Under the pieces are notes generated by a model that was given only the letters and a program-made list of their open reading frames with translations, was not told where the DNA came from and searched no databases. A DNA stretch of 64,000 nt, from positions 192,501 through 256,500 of the forward strand of contig NZ_JAFCME010000003.1 in the NCBI RefSeq assembly GCF_018130065.1. The letters are read 5' to 3'. This document shows, piece by piece, positions 43,407 through 52,310 of this stretch (position 1 is its first letter; every line of letters starts with the position of its first letter). The position numbers and the translations under genes were made by a program. Origin of the DNA: Bradyrhizobium sp. AUGA SZCCT0158 (GTDB taxonomy: Bacteria > Pseudomonadota > Alphaproteobacteria > Rhizobiales > Xanthobacteraceae).

Positions 43407-44672
43407 TCACAGCCACGGCGCCTGCCGGTCCATCGCGATCAGTTCGTCGACTTCGATACGCGGACGCACCACCGCGAATTGATTGTCCTTGACCAGCACT
43501 TCCGGCACCAGCGCGCGGGTGTTGTAAAAGCCTGACTGCACCGCGCCATAGGCGCCGGCGGTCATGATCGCCAGGAGATCGCCGGCCTTGGGCTCGGGGA
43601 TCTGGCGGTCGAGTGCCAAATAATCACCGGTTTCGCAGACCGGCCCGACCACATCGGCGGTAATCGTCGGCGTGCCTGGCATAGCTTCGCGGACCGGCAG
43701 GATGTCGTGATGGGCCTCATACAGCGTGGGGCGGATCAGATCGTTCATCGCGGCATCGATGACGACGAAATTCTTGGCGTCACCCGGCTTCACATAGATC
43801 ACGCGCGCAACGAGGATGCCGGCATTGCCGACGATCATCCGGCCCGGCTCGAACATCAGCGTGCAGCCGAGATTATGCGTCACCCGCTTGACCATCGCGG
43901 CATAGGCTGACGGCAGCGGCGGCGCTTCGCGGTCCATGTGATAGGGAATGCCGAGCCCGCCGCCGAAATCGATATGCGAGATGTTGTGGCCGTCGGCGCG
44001 CAAGGTCCGCACGAAGTCGGAGAGAATCCGGAACGCGGTCTCCATGCGGCTCAGATCCGTGATCTGGCTGCCGATATGCATGTCGGTGCCCGTGACCTCG
44101 ATCCCGGGCAGCCGTGCGGCACGGGCATAGACCTCGCGGGCGCGCGCAATCGGCACGCCGAACTTGTTCTCGGATTTCCCGGTGGCGATCTTGGCGTGGG
44201 TGCCGGCATCGACGTCGGGATTGACGCGCACCGAAATCCGCGCGGTCCGGCCCATTTCGACCGCGAGCCGCGACAACAGTTCCAGTTCAGGCTCCGACTC
44301 GACGTTGATGCAGAGGATATCCGCCGCCAGTGCCGCGCGAAGTTCCGCCTCGGTCTTGCCGACGCCGGAAAACAGGATCTTGTTTGCGGGTATTCCCGCC
44401 GCCAGCGCCCGCTTCAACTCGCCGCCGGAAACCACGTCGGCGCCGGCGCCGAGTTTCGCCAGCGTGCGCAGCACCGACTGGTTGGAATTGGCCTTCATGG
44501 CGTAGCAGACCAGCGTCTTCTCGCCGGCGAAGGCCTCGGCGAACACCCGGTAGTGGCGCTCCAGCGTCGCGGTCGAATAGCAATAGAACGGCGTGCCCAC
44601 GGCATCCGCGAGATCGGAAAGATTGACCGCCTCGGCGTGAAGCACGCCGTTGCGATAGTCGAAGTGATTCAT
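43407..44672 (-). CDS. lysA: Diaminopimelate decarboxylase
   Basis: Encodes 421 residues of the PLP-dependent enzyme that makes lysine from meso-diaminopimelate. The PLP lysine is in YAMKANSNQSVL, the phosphate-binding glycines in GGGLGIPY, and the active-site Cys in CETGDYLALDR. The ATG at 44672 gives the family N-terminus MNHFDYRNGVLHAE; the frame stays open upstream but is Arg-rich and overlaps lptM. It follows lptM by 7 bases, so these two and argH form one unit. Confidence 0.96.
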   Translation of the reverse strand: MNHFDYRNGVLHAEAVNLSDLADAVGTPFYCYSTATLERHYRVFAEAFAGEKTLVCYAMKANSNQSVLRTLAKLGAGADVVSGGELKRALAAGIPANKILFSGVGKTEAELRAALAADILCINVESEPELELLSRLAVEMGRTARISVRVNPDVDAGTHAKIATGKSENKFGVPIARAREVYARAARLPGIEVTGTDMHIGSQITDLSRMETAFRILSDFVRTLRADGHNISHIDFGGGLGIPYHMDREAPPLPSAYAAMVKRVTHNLGCTLMFEPGRMIVGNAGILVARVIYVKPGDAKNFVVIDAAMNDLIRPTLYEAHHDILPVREAMPGTPTITADVVGPVCETGDYLALDRQIPEPKAGDLLAIMTAGAYGAVQSGFYNTRALVPEVLVKDNQFAVVRPRIEVDELIAMDRQAPWL

Positions 44673-44679
44673 GGTGCGC

Positions 44680-44982
44680 TCAATTACCCAGCAGCGGGTC
44701 GAGTATGAACGGTTTCTTTTTGCCCCTGGCCGCCTCCGGCTGGGCGTCGGACCCGAAGCCCGGATTGTATACGCCCGGCTGGGCCGCGCGCTCGGCCTCC
44801 GAATCGGTGGCCGCGGATTGCGCCGACGCATTCGAGGCGTTCGGCGGCAGATCGAGGCCGCCCTTGCGGCCGCAGCCGCCGAGCGCAAGCGCGCTCACGC
44901 TCAGCAGGATGATGGCCCATCCCGACGATGTCGGCCGGTAGTTACGTGTCACGACGAAAATCCCCAATACGCGCCGCACCAT
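44680..44982 (-). CDS. lptM: LptM/YifL-type lipoprotein
   Basis: Encodes 100 residues from the ATG at 44982, with a lipoprotein signal ending LALGGCGRKGGLDLPP; the Cys followed by G-x-K-G-x-L-x-L-P-P is the LptM hallmark. LptM helps assemble the LptD lipopolysaccharide translocon in enterobacteria. As in many bacteria it lies directly upstream of lysA. The start codon is less certain than the lipobox. Confidence 0.85.
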   Translation of the reverse strand: MVRRVLGIFVVTRNYRPTSSGWAIILLSVSALALGGCGRKGGLDLPPNASNASAQSAATDSEAERAAQPGVYNPGFGSDAQPEAARGKKKPFILDPLLGN

Positions 44983-45066
44983 ACAAAGATTGCCTTGCGA
45001 TGGCGAGGCCCGACGCCCCCATGAAACCCAAGAAAAACCCAAGAAATTGCAGCGAAATTCTTGGCC

Positions 45067-46464
45067 TCAGCCCAATTTTCGCTCTTTTTCCAACCGCTTC
45101 AGCCAGGACTTGGCCTGAGCCGCCACATTCTTCGGCGCGGTGCCGCCATAGCTGGTGCGGCTCTTGACCGACGCTTCCACCGACAGCACGCGCAGCGCCT
45201 CGGCCGTAATCTTCGGCTCGACCTCCTGCATCGCCTTCAGCGGCAGTTCGTGCAGCGCCACGCCCTGTTTCGAGGCAAGCCCGACGATGCGTCCGGTGAC
45301 GTGATGGGCGTCGCGGAACGGCATTTTCAGCGTCCGCACCAGCCAGTCGGCAAGATCGGTGGCGGTGGCATAGCCCTCGCCCGCGGCCGCCTTCATCCTG
45401 CTCTCGTCCGGTACGAGGTCGGCAACCATGCCGGTCATCGCCCGGATCGCCAGCGAGAGGGCTGCGAACGCTTCCATCGCGCCCTGCTTGTCCTCCTGCA
45501 TGTCCTTTTGATAGGCGAGCGGCAGCCCCTTCATCACGATCAGGAGCGCCGTCAGCGCCCCGATCACCCGCCCGGTCTTGGCGCGCACCAGTTCGGCCGC
45601 ATCGGGGTTGCGCTTTTGCGGCATGATCGAGGATCCGGTGGTGAACTTGTCGCTCAGCCTGATGAGGCCGACCAGCGGCGAGGTCCAGATCACGATCTCC
45701 TCGGCGAAGCGCGACATATGCACCGCTGCGATCGACGCCGCCGACAGGGTTTCCAAAACGAAGTCGCGGTCCGATACCGCGTCCAACGAGTTGGCCATCG
45801 GCCGGTCGAAGCCGAGCGCCTTGGCGGTGGCGTGACGGTCGATCGGAAACGAGGTGCCGGCGAGCGCGGCCGCGCCCAGCGGCGATTCGTTCAACCGCTT
45901 GCGCGCATCCGCAAAGCGGCCGCGGTCGCGCGCGGCCATCTCGACATAGGCCAGGAGATGATGCCCGAGCGTCACGGGCTGGGCGGTCTGCAGATGGGTG
46001 AAGCCCGGCATGACCGTGCCGGCATGTTCCAGCGCCCGCTCCACCAGGACATATTGAAACGCGGCCAGCGCCGCATCTAGCTCATCGATGGTGTCGCGCA
46101 CAAACAGACGAAAATCGGTCGCGACCTGGTCGTTGCGCGAACGCGCGGTGTGCAGCCGGCCGGCGGCGGGCCCGATCAGATCGGTCAACCGGCTCTCGAC
46201 GTTCATATGGATGTCTTCGAGCGCGCGCTTGAAATCGAACGAGCCTTTTTCGATTTCTGACAGAATCGTGTCTAGACCTTTACCGATATTTTTCGCATCA
46301 CCGGCCGTGATAATGCCCTGCGCAGCGAGCATCGCGGCGTGGGCCTTGGACGCGGCGATGTCCTGGGAATACATGTGACGATCGACGTCGATGGAGACGT
46401 TGATTTCCTCCATGATCGCATCGGGACGCTCGGTGAACCGGCCGCCCCACATCTTGTTGCTCAT
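45067..46464 (-). CDS. argH: Argininosuccinate lyase
   Basis: Encodes 465 residues, the usual length. The fumarase/aspartase family signature [16 protein letters not shown] is near residue 275, and [20 protein letters not shown] is the standard start. It splits argininosuccinate to arginine and fumarate. First gene of the argH-lptM-lysA unit; divergent from tlpA. Confidence 0.97.
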   Translation of the reverse strand: MSNKMWGGRFTERPDAIMEEINVSIDVDRHMYSQDIAASKAHAAMLAAQGIITAGDAKNIGKGLDTILSEIEKGSFDFKRALEDIHMNVESRLTDLIGPAAGRLHTARSRNDQVATDFRLFVRDTIDELDAALAAFQYVLVERALEHAGTVMPGFTHLQTAQPVTLGHHLLAYVEMAARDRGRFADARKRLNESPLGAAALAGTSFPIDRHATAKALGFDRPMANSLDAVSDRDFVLETLSAASIAAVHMSRFAEEIVIWTSPLVGLIRLSDKFTTGSSIMPQKRNPDAAELVRAKTGRVIGALTALLIVMKGLPLAYQKDMQEDKQGAMEAFAALSLAIRAMTGMVADLVPDESRMKAAAGEGYATATDLADWLVRTLKMPFRDAHHVTGRIVGLASKQGVALHELPLKAMQEVEPKITAEALRVLSVEASVKSRTSYGGTAPKNVAAQAKSWLKRLEKERKLG

Positions 46465-46592
46465 GACTTCTCGCTCACGACTTCTTATTCAGGTGCTGGC
46501 TATTCAGGTCTGGCATTTATCGTCGAAACCGGCGAAACGCCGTGCCGGTTTCGCCCGTAACATGAGCACTGCATAGCCGTATCTGATACAGG

Positions 46593-47282
46593 ATGACAAA
46601 CGATATGCCCGAAACGCCTGCCCCTCGCCCGGCCGCCACGCGCCGGATCCCCATCGCCGTCGGCGCGGTCCTGATTGGGGCGGCGATCGGCTTTGCCGGG
46701 GTCTACGGGTTCGGCGGCCTGAAGCGCGGTGCGGGCGGCGATGCCGCCTGTGCAGGCGCGGTCGAGCTGGCGCGCAAGATCGGACCTCTGGCGCATGGCG
46801 AGGTCGCCGCGCTGACCATGGCCACCAGCCCGCTCCGGCTCCCTGACCTCGCGTTCGAGGATGCGGAGGGCAAGCCCCGAAAACTCTCCGACTGGCGCGG
46901 CAAGACCGTGCTGGTCAATCTGTGGGCCACCTGGTGCGTGCCCTGCCGGAAAGAGATGCCGGCGCTCGACAGCCTGCAGACCAAACTCGGCGGCAAGGAT
47001 TTCGAGGTGGTCGCGATCAACATCGACACCCGCGACCCCGAAAAGCCCAAAAACTTCCTGAAAGAAGCCAATCTGACCAGACTGGCCTATTTCAGCGACG
47101 CGAAAGCCAAGGTTTTTCAAGATCTTAAGGGTATAGGCAAGGCGCTGGGGATGCCGACCTCTATTCTGGTCGACGGCCAGGGCTGCGAAATCGCCAATCT
47201 GGCCGGTCCCGCCGAATGGGCCAGCGACGACGCGATCAAGCTGATCAAGGCGGCTGTGAAGCCGGTGGCGGCGGGATTCTGA
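46593..47282 (+). CDS. tlpA: Thiol:disulfide interchange protein TlpA
   Basis: Encodes 229 residues (221-225 if the ATG at 46605 is used). An N-terminal membrane anchor (RIPIAVGAVLIGAAIGFAGV) precedes a periplasmic thioredoxin domain with the active site WCVPC in LVNLWATWCVPCRKEMPALD, the added Cys pair near residue 53 and 200 region, and cis-Pro in GMPTSILV. It closely matches the Bradyrhizobium TlpA that reduces the cytochrome oxidase copper chaperones in aa3-oxidase assembly. Confidence 0.93.
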   Translation: MTNDMPETPAPRPAATRRIPIAVGAVLIGAAIGFAGVYGFGGLKRGAGGDAACAGAVELARKIGPLAHGEVAALTMATSPLRLPDLAFEDAEGKPRKLSDWRGKTVLVNLWATWCVPCRKEMPALDSLQTKLGGKDFEVVAINIDTRDPEKPKNFLKEANLTRLAYFSDAKAKVFQDLKGIGKALGMPTSILVDGQGCEIANLAGPAEWASDDAIKLIKAAVKPVAAGF

Positions 47283-47287
47283 AGGTT

Positions 47288-47476
47288 TTAGGCGATCGCG
47301 TTGAGATTGCCGCCAACGCCCGGCGCAAGGTTGGCGGTCGACGGGATGCTAAGCAGGGTCTGGACCGCGAATTTCTCGGCGTCGTTGTTCTGTTTGATGA
47401 TCGAGGTCTGAATCTGCTGCTGCAGACCACCCGCCTGCATGGCGAGCATGCTCGACACCATAGCCATCATGTCCAT
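47288..47476 (-). CDS. YjfB-type putative motility protein
   Basis: Encodes 62 residues from ATG at 47476 (GGGAG upstream). It fits the YjfB family: a short helix with a Met-rich start (MDMMAMVSSMLAMQAGGLQQ) and the block QTSIIKQNNDAEKF. Family members are small and of unknown role, grouped with motility genes in Gram-positives. Convergent with tlpA, six bases away. Confidence 0.72.
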   Translation of the reverse strand: MDMMAMVSSMLAMQAGGLQQQIQTSIIKQNNDAEKFAVQTLLSIPSTANLAPGVGGNLNAIA

Positions 47477-47536
47477 ACGCAAGACTCCCGAAACGCGGGG
47501 AGACCCTAGCGGAGGCTGGTTAACGAGAAATTGAGG

Positions 47537-48418
47537 CTAGCGCGTCGGCACCGGCTTGTCGCCGCGGTAGTCGTAGAAACCGCGCTGGGTCTTGCGGCCG
47601 AGCCAGCCGGCTTCGACGTATTTCACCAACAGCGGGCACGGCCGGTATTTCGAATCCGCCAGCCCCTCATGCAGCACCTGCATGATCGACAGGCAGGTAT
47701 CGAGGCCGATGAAATCGGCCAGCTCCAGCGGGCCCATCGGATGGTGCGCGCCGAGCTTCATCGCCGCATCGATCGCCTCGACGTTGCCGACGCCTTCATA
47801 CAGCGTGTAGATCGCCTCGTTGATCATCGGCAGCAGGATGCGGTTGACGATGAAGGCCGGGAAATCCTCGGACACCGCAATCTGCTTGCCGACCTTGGTG
47901 ACAAAGGCCTTGGCGGTATCGAAGGTCTCGTCATCGGTGGCGATGCCGCGGATCAGTTCGACCAGTTCCATCGCCGGCACCGGATTCATGAAATGAATGC
48001 CGATGAATTTCTCGGGGCGGTCGGTCGAGGCGGCAAGCCGCGTGATCGAGATCGACGAGGAGTTGGTGGCGACGATCGCCTCGGGTTTCAGCACCGCGCA
48101 GACGTCGTGGAAGATCTTGCGCTTGGTCTCTTCCTTTTCAACCGCGGTCTCGATGACGAGATCGCAGTCCGACAGGCCGTCGAGCGTCTCGCTTGTGGTG
48201 ATGCGCTCAAGCGCCTGCTTGCGGGCGTCCTCGGTGATACCCTTCTTGGCGACCTGGCGCGACAAATGGCCGTTGATGGTCGCCATCGCCGATTTCAACC
48301 GGTCAGCGGACACGTCGTTGAGCACCACGTCGAGGCCGGCCAGCGCCGCCACATGGGCGATGCCATTGCCCATCTGGCCCGAGCCGATCACGCCGACCTT
48401 CTTGATTGTCACCGCCAT
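47537..48418 (-). CDS. 3-hydroxybutyryl-CoA dehydrogenase
   Basis: Encodes 293 residues, 3-hydroxyacyl-CoA dehydrogenase without hydratase part. NAD motif GVIGSGQMGNGIAHVAALAG at 9-28, catalytic block ATNSSSISITRLA and HFMNPVPAMELVELI near 140, then PAFIVNRILLPMINEA. It oxidises 3-hydroxybutyryl-CoA in butyrate/PHB metabolism. Located downstream of etfB-etfA, its electron partner genes, though separated by a repeat at 48500. ATG at 48418 chosen over one 14 codons upstream. Confidence 0.94.
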   Translation of the reverse strand: MAVTIKKVGVIGSGQMGNGIAHVAALAGLDVVLNDVSADRLKSAMATINGHLSRQVAKKGITEDARKQALERITTSETLDGLSDCDLVIETAVEKEETKRKIFHDVCAVLKPEAIVATNSSSISITRLAASTDRPEKFIGIHFMNPVPAMELVELIRGIATDDETFDTAKAFVTKVGKQIAVSEDFPAFIVNRILLPMINEAIYTLYEGVGNVEAIDAAMKLGAHHPMGPLELADFIGLDTCLSIMQVLHEGLADSKYRPCPLLVKYVEAGWLGRKTQRGFYDYRGDKPVPTR

Positions 48419-48499
48419 CTTGTCATCCACCCGAACGGCACGCATCTCGCGCCAGTTCATCCCGTTAGGCCCCGGTCCGAACCGAGGCTTAAACCTGTT

Positions 48500-48551
48500 T
48501 TCGACGCGTTTTCTTCAAGCGAACCCGGTAGCCACTTCGCTTGAAAACGCT
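48500..48551. repeat. Intergenic repeat copy
   Basis: TTCGACGCGTTTTC ... GCGAACCCGG ... GCCACTTCGCTTGAAAACGCT, a near-complete copy of the module also at 15277 and 51333. Lies between etfA and the hydroxybutyryl-CoA dehydrogenase gene. Confidence 0.78.
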
Positions 48552-48606
48552 GTCCCTAGATTAACACCGGCCGGAGCTTACGCGTCCGGCCGCTGTTTGA
48601 CTGCCG

Positions 48607-49557
48607 TTATTTTCCGAGCTTGCCGAGCGCCTCGGTCAATTCCGGAACCGCCTGGTACAAATCCGCAACCAGGCCGTAATCGGCAACCTGGAAAATCGGC
48701 GCGTCCTCATCCTTGTTGATCGCAACGATCACCTTGGAATCCTTCATGCCGGCGAGATGCTGGATCGCGCCGGAAATGCCGATCGCGACATAGAGCTCCG
48801 GCGCCACCACCTTGCCGGTCTGCCCGACCTGCCAGTCGTTCGGCGCATAGCCGGCATCGACGGCGGCGCGCGAGGCGCCGACGCCGGCGCCTAACTTGTC
48901 GGCGAGCGGCTCGATGTACTTGGCAAAGTTCTCGCGGCTCTGCATGGCACGGCCGCCGGAGACGATGATTTTTGCGGACGTCAGTTCGGGGCGGTCGCTT
49001 TTGGCGACTTCCTCACCGACGAAGGTGGCGAGGCCCGGATCGGCCGCGGCAGCGGCGTTCTCGATCGCAGCACTGCCGCCGTCGCCTGCCGCGGCGAAGG
49101 TCGAGGTCCGCACCGTGATGACCTTCTTGGCGTCCTTGGACTTCACGGTCTGGATCGCGTTGCCGGCATAGATCGGCCGCTCGAACGTATCCGGCGAGAC
49201 CACCTTGATGATCTCGGACACCTGCATCACGTCGAGCAAGGCGGCGACGCGCGGCATCACGTTCTTGAAGCGCGAAGTCGCGGGCGCGACGAAGGCGTCG
49301 TAGGACGGCGCCAGCGCCACGATCAGCGCCGCCAGCGGCTCGGCGAGGTCGTGGGCATAGGCGTCACCCTCGGCAACCAGCACCTTGGTGACGCCGGCGA
49401 GCTTCGCCGCCGCCTCGGCCGCCGCCTTGGTGCCCTGGCCGCCACCGGCGACCAGCACGTGAACTTCGGCACCCAGCTGGGTGGCCGCGGTCAGCGCCTT
49501 GTTGGTGGAGTCCTTGAGGGCCTCGTGGTCGTGTTCGGCAATCAACAGCGTGGTCAT
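48607..49557 (-). CDS. etfA: Electron transfer flavoprotein subunit alpha
   Basis: Encodes 316 residues. The C-terminal FAD-binding domain has [20 protein letters not shown] and [20 protein letters not shown], the family hallmarks. With EtfB it carries electrons from acyl-CoA and other dehydrogenases to the quinone pool. The ATG overlaps the etfB stop by one base. Confidence 0.96.
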   Translation of the reverse strand: MTTLLIAEHDHEALKDSTNKALTAATQLGAEVHVLVAGGGQGTKAAAEAAAKLAGVTKVLVAEGDAYAHDLAEPLAALIVALAPSYDAFVAPATSRFKNVMPRVAALLDVMQVSEIIKVVSPDTFERPIYAGNAIQTVKSKDAKKVITVRTSTFAAAGDGGSAAIENAAAAADPGLATFVGEEVAKSDRPELTSAKIIVSGGRAMQSRENFAKYIEPLADKLGAGVGASRAAVDAGYAPNDWQVGQTGKVVAPELYVAIGISGAIQHLAGMKDSKVIVAINKDEDAPIFQVADYGLVADLYQAVPELTEALGKLGK

Positions 49558-50306
49558 CAGAGAACCCCGGCTTCGGTCTTGAGCTTCGAAATCAGTTCGG
49601 CGACGTCCTTGACCTTGACGCCTCCCTTGCGGCCCGGCGGTTCGGTGGTTTTCAGCACTTCGAGATGCGGCGTGAGATCGACGCCGTAGTCGGCCGCGCT
49701 CTTGTCGGCGATCGGCTTCTTCTTCGCCTTCATGATGTTGGGCAGCGAGGCGTAGCGCGGCTCGTTGAGGCGCAGATCGGTGGTGACGATGGCCGGTCCC
49801 TTCAGCTTCAGGGTCTGCAGGCCGCCGTCGACTTCGCGCGTCACCTTGAAATCGGAGCCGTCGACTTCGAGCTTGGAGGCAAAGGTCGCCTGAGACCAGC
49901 CGAGAAGTGCGGCCAGCATCTGGCCGGTCTGGTTCGAGTCGTCGTCGATCGCCTGCTTGCCGAGGATGACGAGGCCGGGCTTCTCTTCGTCGACGATGGC
50001 TTTGAGAATCTTGGCGACCGCCAGCGGTTCGACATTGCCTTCGGCCTTGACCAGGATGCCGCGGTCGGCGCCCATCGCAAGTCCAGTCCGGATCGTCTCG
50101 GAGGCCTGTGCGGGCCCGATCGATACCACCACCACTTCGGTCGCCTTGCCGGCTTCCTTCAGCCGCAGCGCTTCCTCGACGGCGATTTCGTCGAACGGAT
50201 TCATCGACATCTTCACGTTGGCGAGTTCCACGCCCGTTCCGTCGCTCTTGACGCGGACCTTGACGTTGTAATCGACCACCCGTTTTACCGGCACAAGAAC
50301 CTTCAT
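49557..50306 (-). CDS. etfB: Electron transfer flavoprotein subunit beta
   Basis: Encodes 249 residues starting [19 protein letters not shown], the usual EtfB opening; AMP-binding region [13 protein letters not shown] near 90 and [20 protein letters not shown] near 120. AAAGAGGATCG precedes the ATG at 50306. First gene of the etfB-etfA unit; the product pairs with EtfA. Confidence 0.96.
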   Translation of the reverse strand: MKVLVPVKRVVDYNVKVRVKSDGTGVELANVKMSMNPFDEIAVEEALRLKEAGKATEVVVVSIGPAQASETIRTGLAMGADRGILVKAEGNVEPLAVAKILKAIVDEEKPGLVILGKQAIDDDSNQTGQMLAALLGWSQATFASKLEVDGSDFKVTREVDGGLQTLKLKGPAIVTTDLRLNEPRYASLPNIMKAKKKPIADKSAADYGVDLTPHLEVLKTTEPPGRKGGVKVKDVAELISKLKTEAGVL

Positions 50307-50432
50307 CGATCCTCTTTCGCTTGAATTCTGGGGTTTGGTGAGCTCTCTATTAGCTTGGGCGCGGAACCTAAAGGTCCCGCTATCGGCGGTCAACGCGCGA
50401 AAGCCAAAAATCGCGCCCTTCAGACGACCACT

Positions 50433-51005
50433 TTAGCGGTTCTGGCCGGGCACCCACAACACGTCCCCGGCGCCATTATCGTTCATGGAGCGGCTGGCGA
50501 CGAACAGGAAATCCGACAGCCGGTTCATATAGTGTACGGCAGGCTCGCTGACCGGCTCGTCCGGCCTGGCCCCCAGTTCCACCATGATCCGTTCCGCTCT
50601 GCGACATATGGTGCGGGCGAGATGCAGGTATGCCGCAGCGGGGGTGCCGCCGGGCAGCACAAAGGAGGTCAGGGGCGCCAGATGGGCGTTGAGCGTATCG
50701 ATATCGCGCTCGAGCCGTTCCACCTGGCTGGACAGCATGCGCAGCCGCTCCGCCTTGCCCTCGCGCTGGGGCACGGCGAGATCGGCGCCGAGATCGAACA
50801 GGTCGTTCTGGATCAGGCCCAGCATCGCATCGAGTTCGCGCGCCTGCGCCAGATGCAGCCGCGCCACGCCGATCGCGGCGTTGGTCTCGTCCACGGTTCC
50901 ATAGGCGCTGATGCGCAGATCATATTTCGGGCGGCGTTCGCCGCTGCCGAGCGCGGTGGTGCCGTCATCGCCGGTCCGCGTGTAGATTCGATTAAGCACG
51001 ACCAT
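50433..51005 (-). CDS. Cob(I)alamin adenosyltransferase, PduO type
   Basis: Encodes 190 residues. The N-terminal ATP/cobalamin motif RIYTRTGDDGTTALGSGERR is followed by DLRISAYGTVDETNAAIG, and the C-terminus has CRRAERIMVEL and YMNRLSDFLFV. The enzyme makes adenosylcobalamin, the cofactor of methylmalonyl-CoA mutase and others. Close to etfB and probably in one message with the gene at 51224. Confidence 0.94.
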   Translation of the reverse strand: MVVLNRIYTRTGDDGTTALGSGERRPKYDLRISAYGTVDETNAAIGVARLHLAQARELDAMLGLIQNDLFDLGADLAVPQREGKAERLRMLSSQVERLERDIDTLNAHLAPLTSFVLPGGTPAAAYLHLARTICRRAERIMVELGARPDEPVSEPAVHYMNRLSDFLFVASRSMNDNGAGDVLWVPGQNR

Positions 51006-51029
51006 TGGCGGGTCCCCCTCCTGCTTGCC

Positions 51030-51224
51030 CTATTTGCCCATCGCCCAGACCACGGCCATCGTGATGACGATGGCGATGAATTGCAGCAACACCCGCAGCC
51101 GCATCAGATTCTGCGAGCGGCTGGGCGAGCCGCCCCGCATCATGTTGATGAGACCCAAAAACAGCACGATCGCAACGGCAGCGACCGCGATGGGCAGAAC
51201 AATCGAACCAAAAAAGGATGCCAT
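51030..51224 (-). CDS. HIG1-domain-type two-helix membrane protein
   Basis: Encodes 64 residues with two membrane helices (SIVLPIAVAAVAIVLFLGLI and LLQFIAIVITMAVVWAM) joined by NMMRGGSPSRSQNLMRLRVL, which fits the hypoxia-induced HIG1 loop. Family members associate with respiratory complexes in mitochondria; bacterial versions are poorly known. It lies 24 bases before the adenosyltransferase gene. Confidence 0.8.
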   Translation of the reverse strand: MASFFGSIVLPIAVAAVAIVLFLGLINMMRGGSPSRSQNLMRLRVLLQFIAIVITMAVVWAMGK

Positions 51225-51332
51225 CGGCGCTACATAACACCGCGCCGGGCCGGCCGCTATACGTTCACAGACAGCCGCACAGATGCCTGATCGATCTGGC
51301 TCTTAGCCCAATAATAATATCAGATTCTTTTT

Positions 51333-51381
51333 TTGACGCGTTTTATTCACGCGAACCGGTCCCACTTCGCTTGAAAACGCT
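51333..51381. repeat. Intergenic repeat copy
   Basis: TTGACGCGTTTTATTCACGC, CGAACCGGTCCCACTTCG and TTGAAAACGCT follow the pattern of the other copies. It is preceded by AGATTCTT, as at 15266. It stands between two divergent genes, 51224 and 51426. Confidence 0.8.
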
Positions 51382-51425
51382 CTAGTATCTCGCATCGAAC
51401 CGTCAATCGCCAGCCAGGGTGGCAT

Positions 51426-52310
51426 GTGAGGCAGGTCAAGTACGTCTATCACGTCGTGGTGGATGCCTTTTACGAGTTCCTCGTCGACGATGGCTGGGCG
51501 ATCGCCAGCCATATCGCGTTGTCGACGCTGATGGCGCTGTTTCCGTTCCTGATCGTGCTGACGTCGCTGGCCGGCTTTTTCGGCTCCAAGCAACTCGCCG
51601 ACCAATCAGTCAGCCTATTGCTCCAGGTGTGGCCGCAACAGGTCGCCGACACGCTGTCAGGCGAAATCCACGACGTGCTGACCACGTCCCGCGGCGATAT
51701 CCTGACCATCGGCGCGGTGCTGGCACTTTATTTCGCCTCGAACGGCGTCGAGGCGCTGCGGGTGGCGCTGAACCGCGCCTATTCCGTTATCGAGCCGCGC
51801 AGCTGGTACTGGCTGCGGCTGGAGTCGATCGGCTACACGCTGGTCGCCGCCTTCACGGCGCTGGCGATGGCGTTCCTGATCGTGCTGTTTCCCCTGATGC
51901 TGGAGGCGGCACGGCGCCACATTCCGTTTTTCGTCGAGACGAACGAACACTTCCTCAACATCACCCGCTACAGCATCACGATCGGCGCGCTGATCGTGGC
52001 GCTGTTCATCCTGCACGCCTGGCTGCCGGCGGGACGCAGGGGGTTTCTGCAGATCCTGCCCGGCATCATCTTCACCATGGTGGCGTCGCTGGTATCGGGC
52101 ATCGTGTTCGGCCAGTATCTGGCGCGCTTCGCCAATAATTACGTGACGATGTATGCCGGCCTCGCATCGGTCATCATCGCGCTGGTGTTTTTGTATTTCC
52201 TCGCCGCGATCTTCGTCTATGGCGGCGAACTCAACGCGGCGATCATCAAGTCGCGGCTGCCGCGCGGCGTGTCGCTTCAAGCAGCGCAGTCGCTAGCGCA
52301 CGTGGACTGA
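51426..52310 (+). CDS. YihY/RNase-BN-like inner membrane protein
   Basis: Encodes 294 residues starting from GTG (an ATG two bases upstream is out of frame and stops at once). Six membrane helices are seen; IASHIALSTLMALFPFLIVL, GANGVEAL-like SNGVEALRVALNRAY and VFLYFLAAIFVYGGELNAAI are family blocks. The name RNase BN is historic; no nuclease role is expected. The 3' end overlaps the converging kinase gene by 65 bases. Confidence 0.9.
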   Translation: MRQVKYVYHVVVDAFYEFLVDDGWAIASHIALSTLMALFPFLIVLTSLAGFFGSKQLADQSVSLLLQVWPQQVADTLSGEIHDVLTTSRGDILTIGAVLALYFASNGVEALRVALNRAYSVIEPRSWYWLRLESIGYTLVAAFTALAMAFLIVLFPLMLEAARRHIPFFVETNEHFLNITRYSITIGALIVALFILHAWLPAGRRGFLQILPGIIFTMVASLVSGIVFGQYLARFANNYVTMYAGLASVIIALVFLYFLAAIFVYGGELNAAIIKSRLPRGVSLQAAQSLAHVD

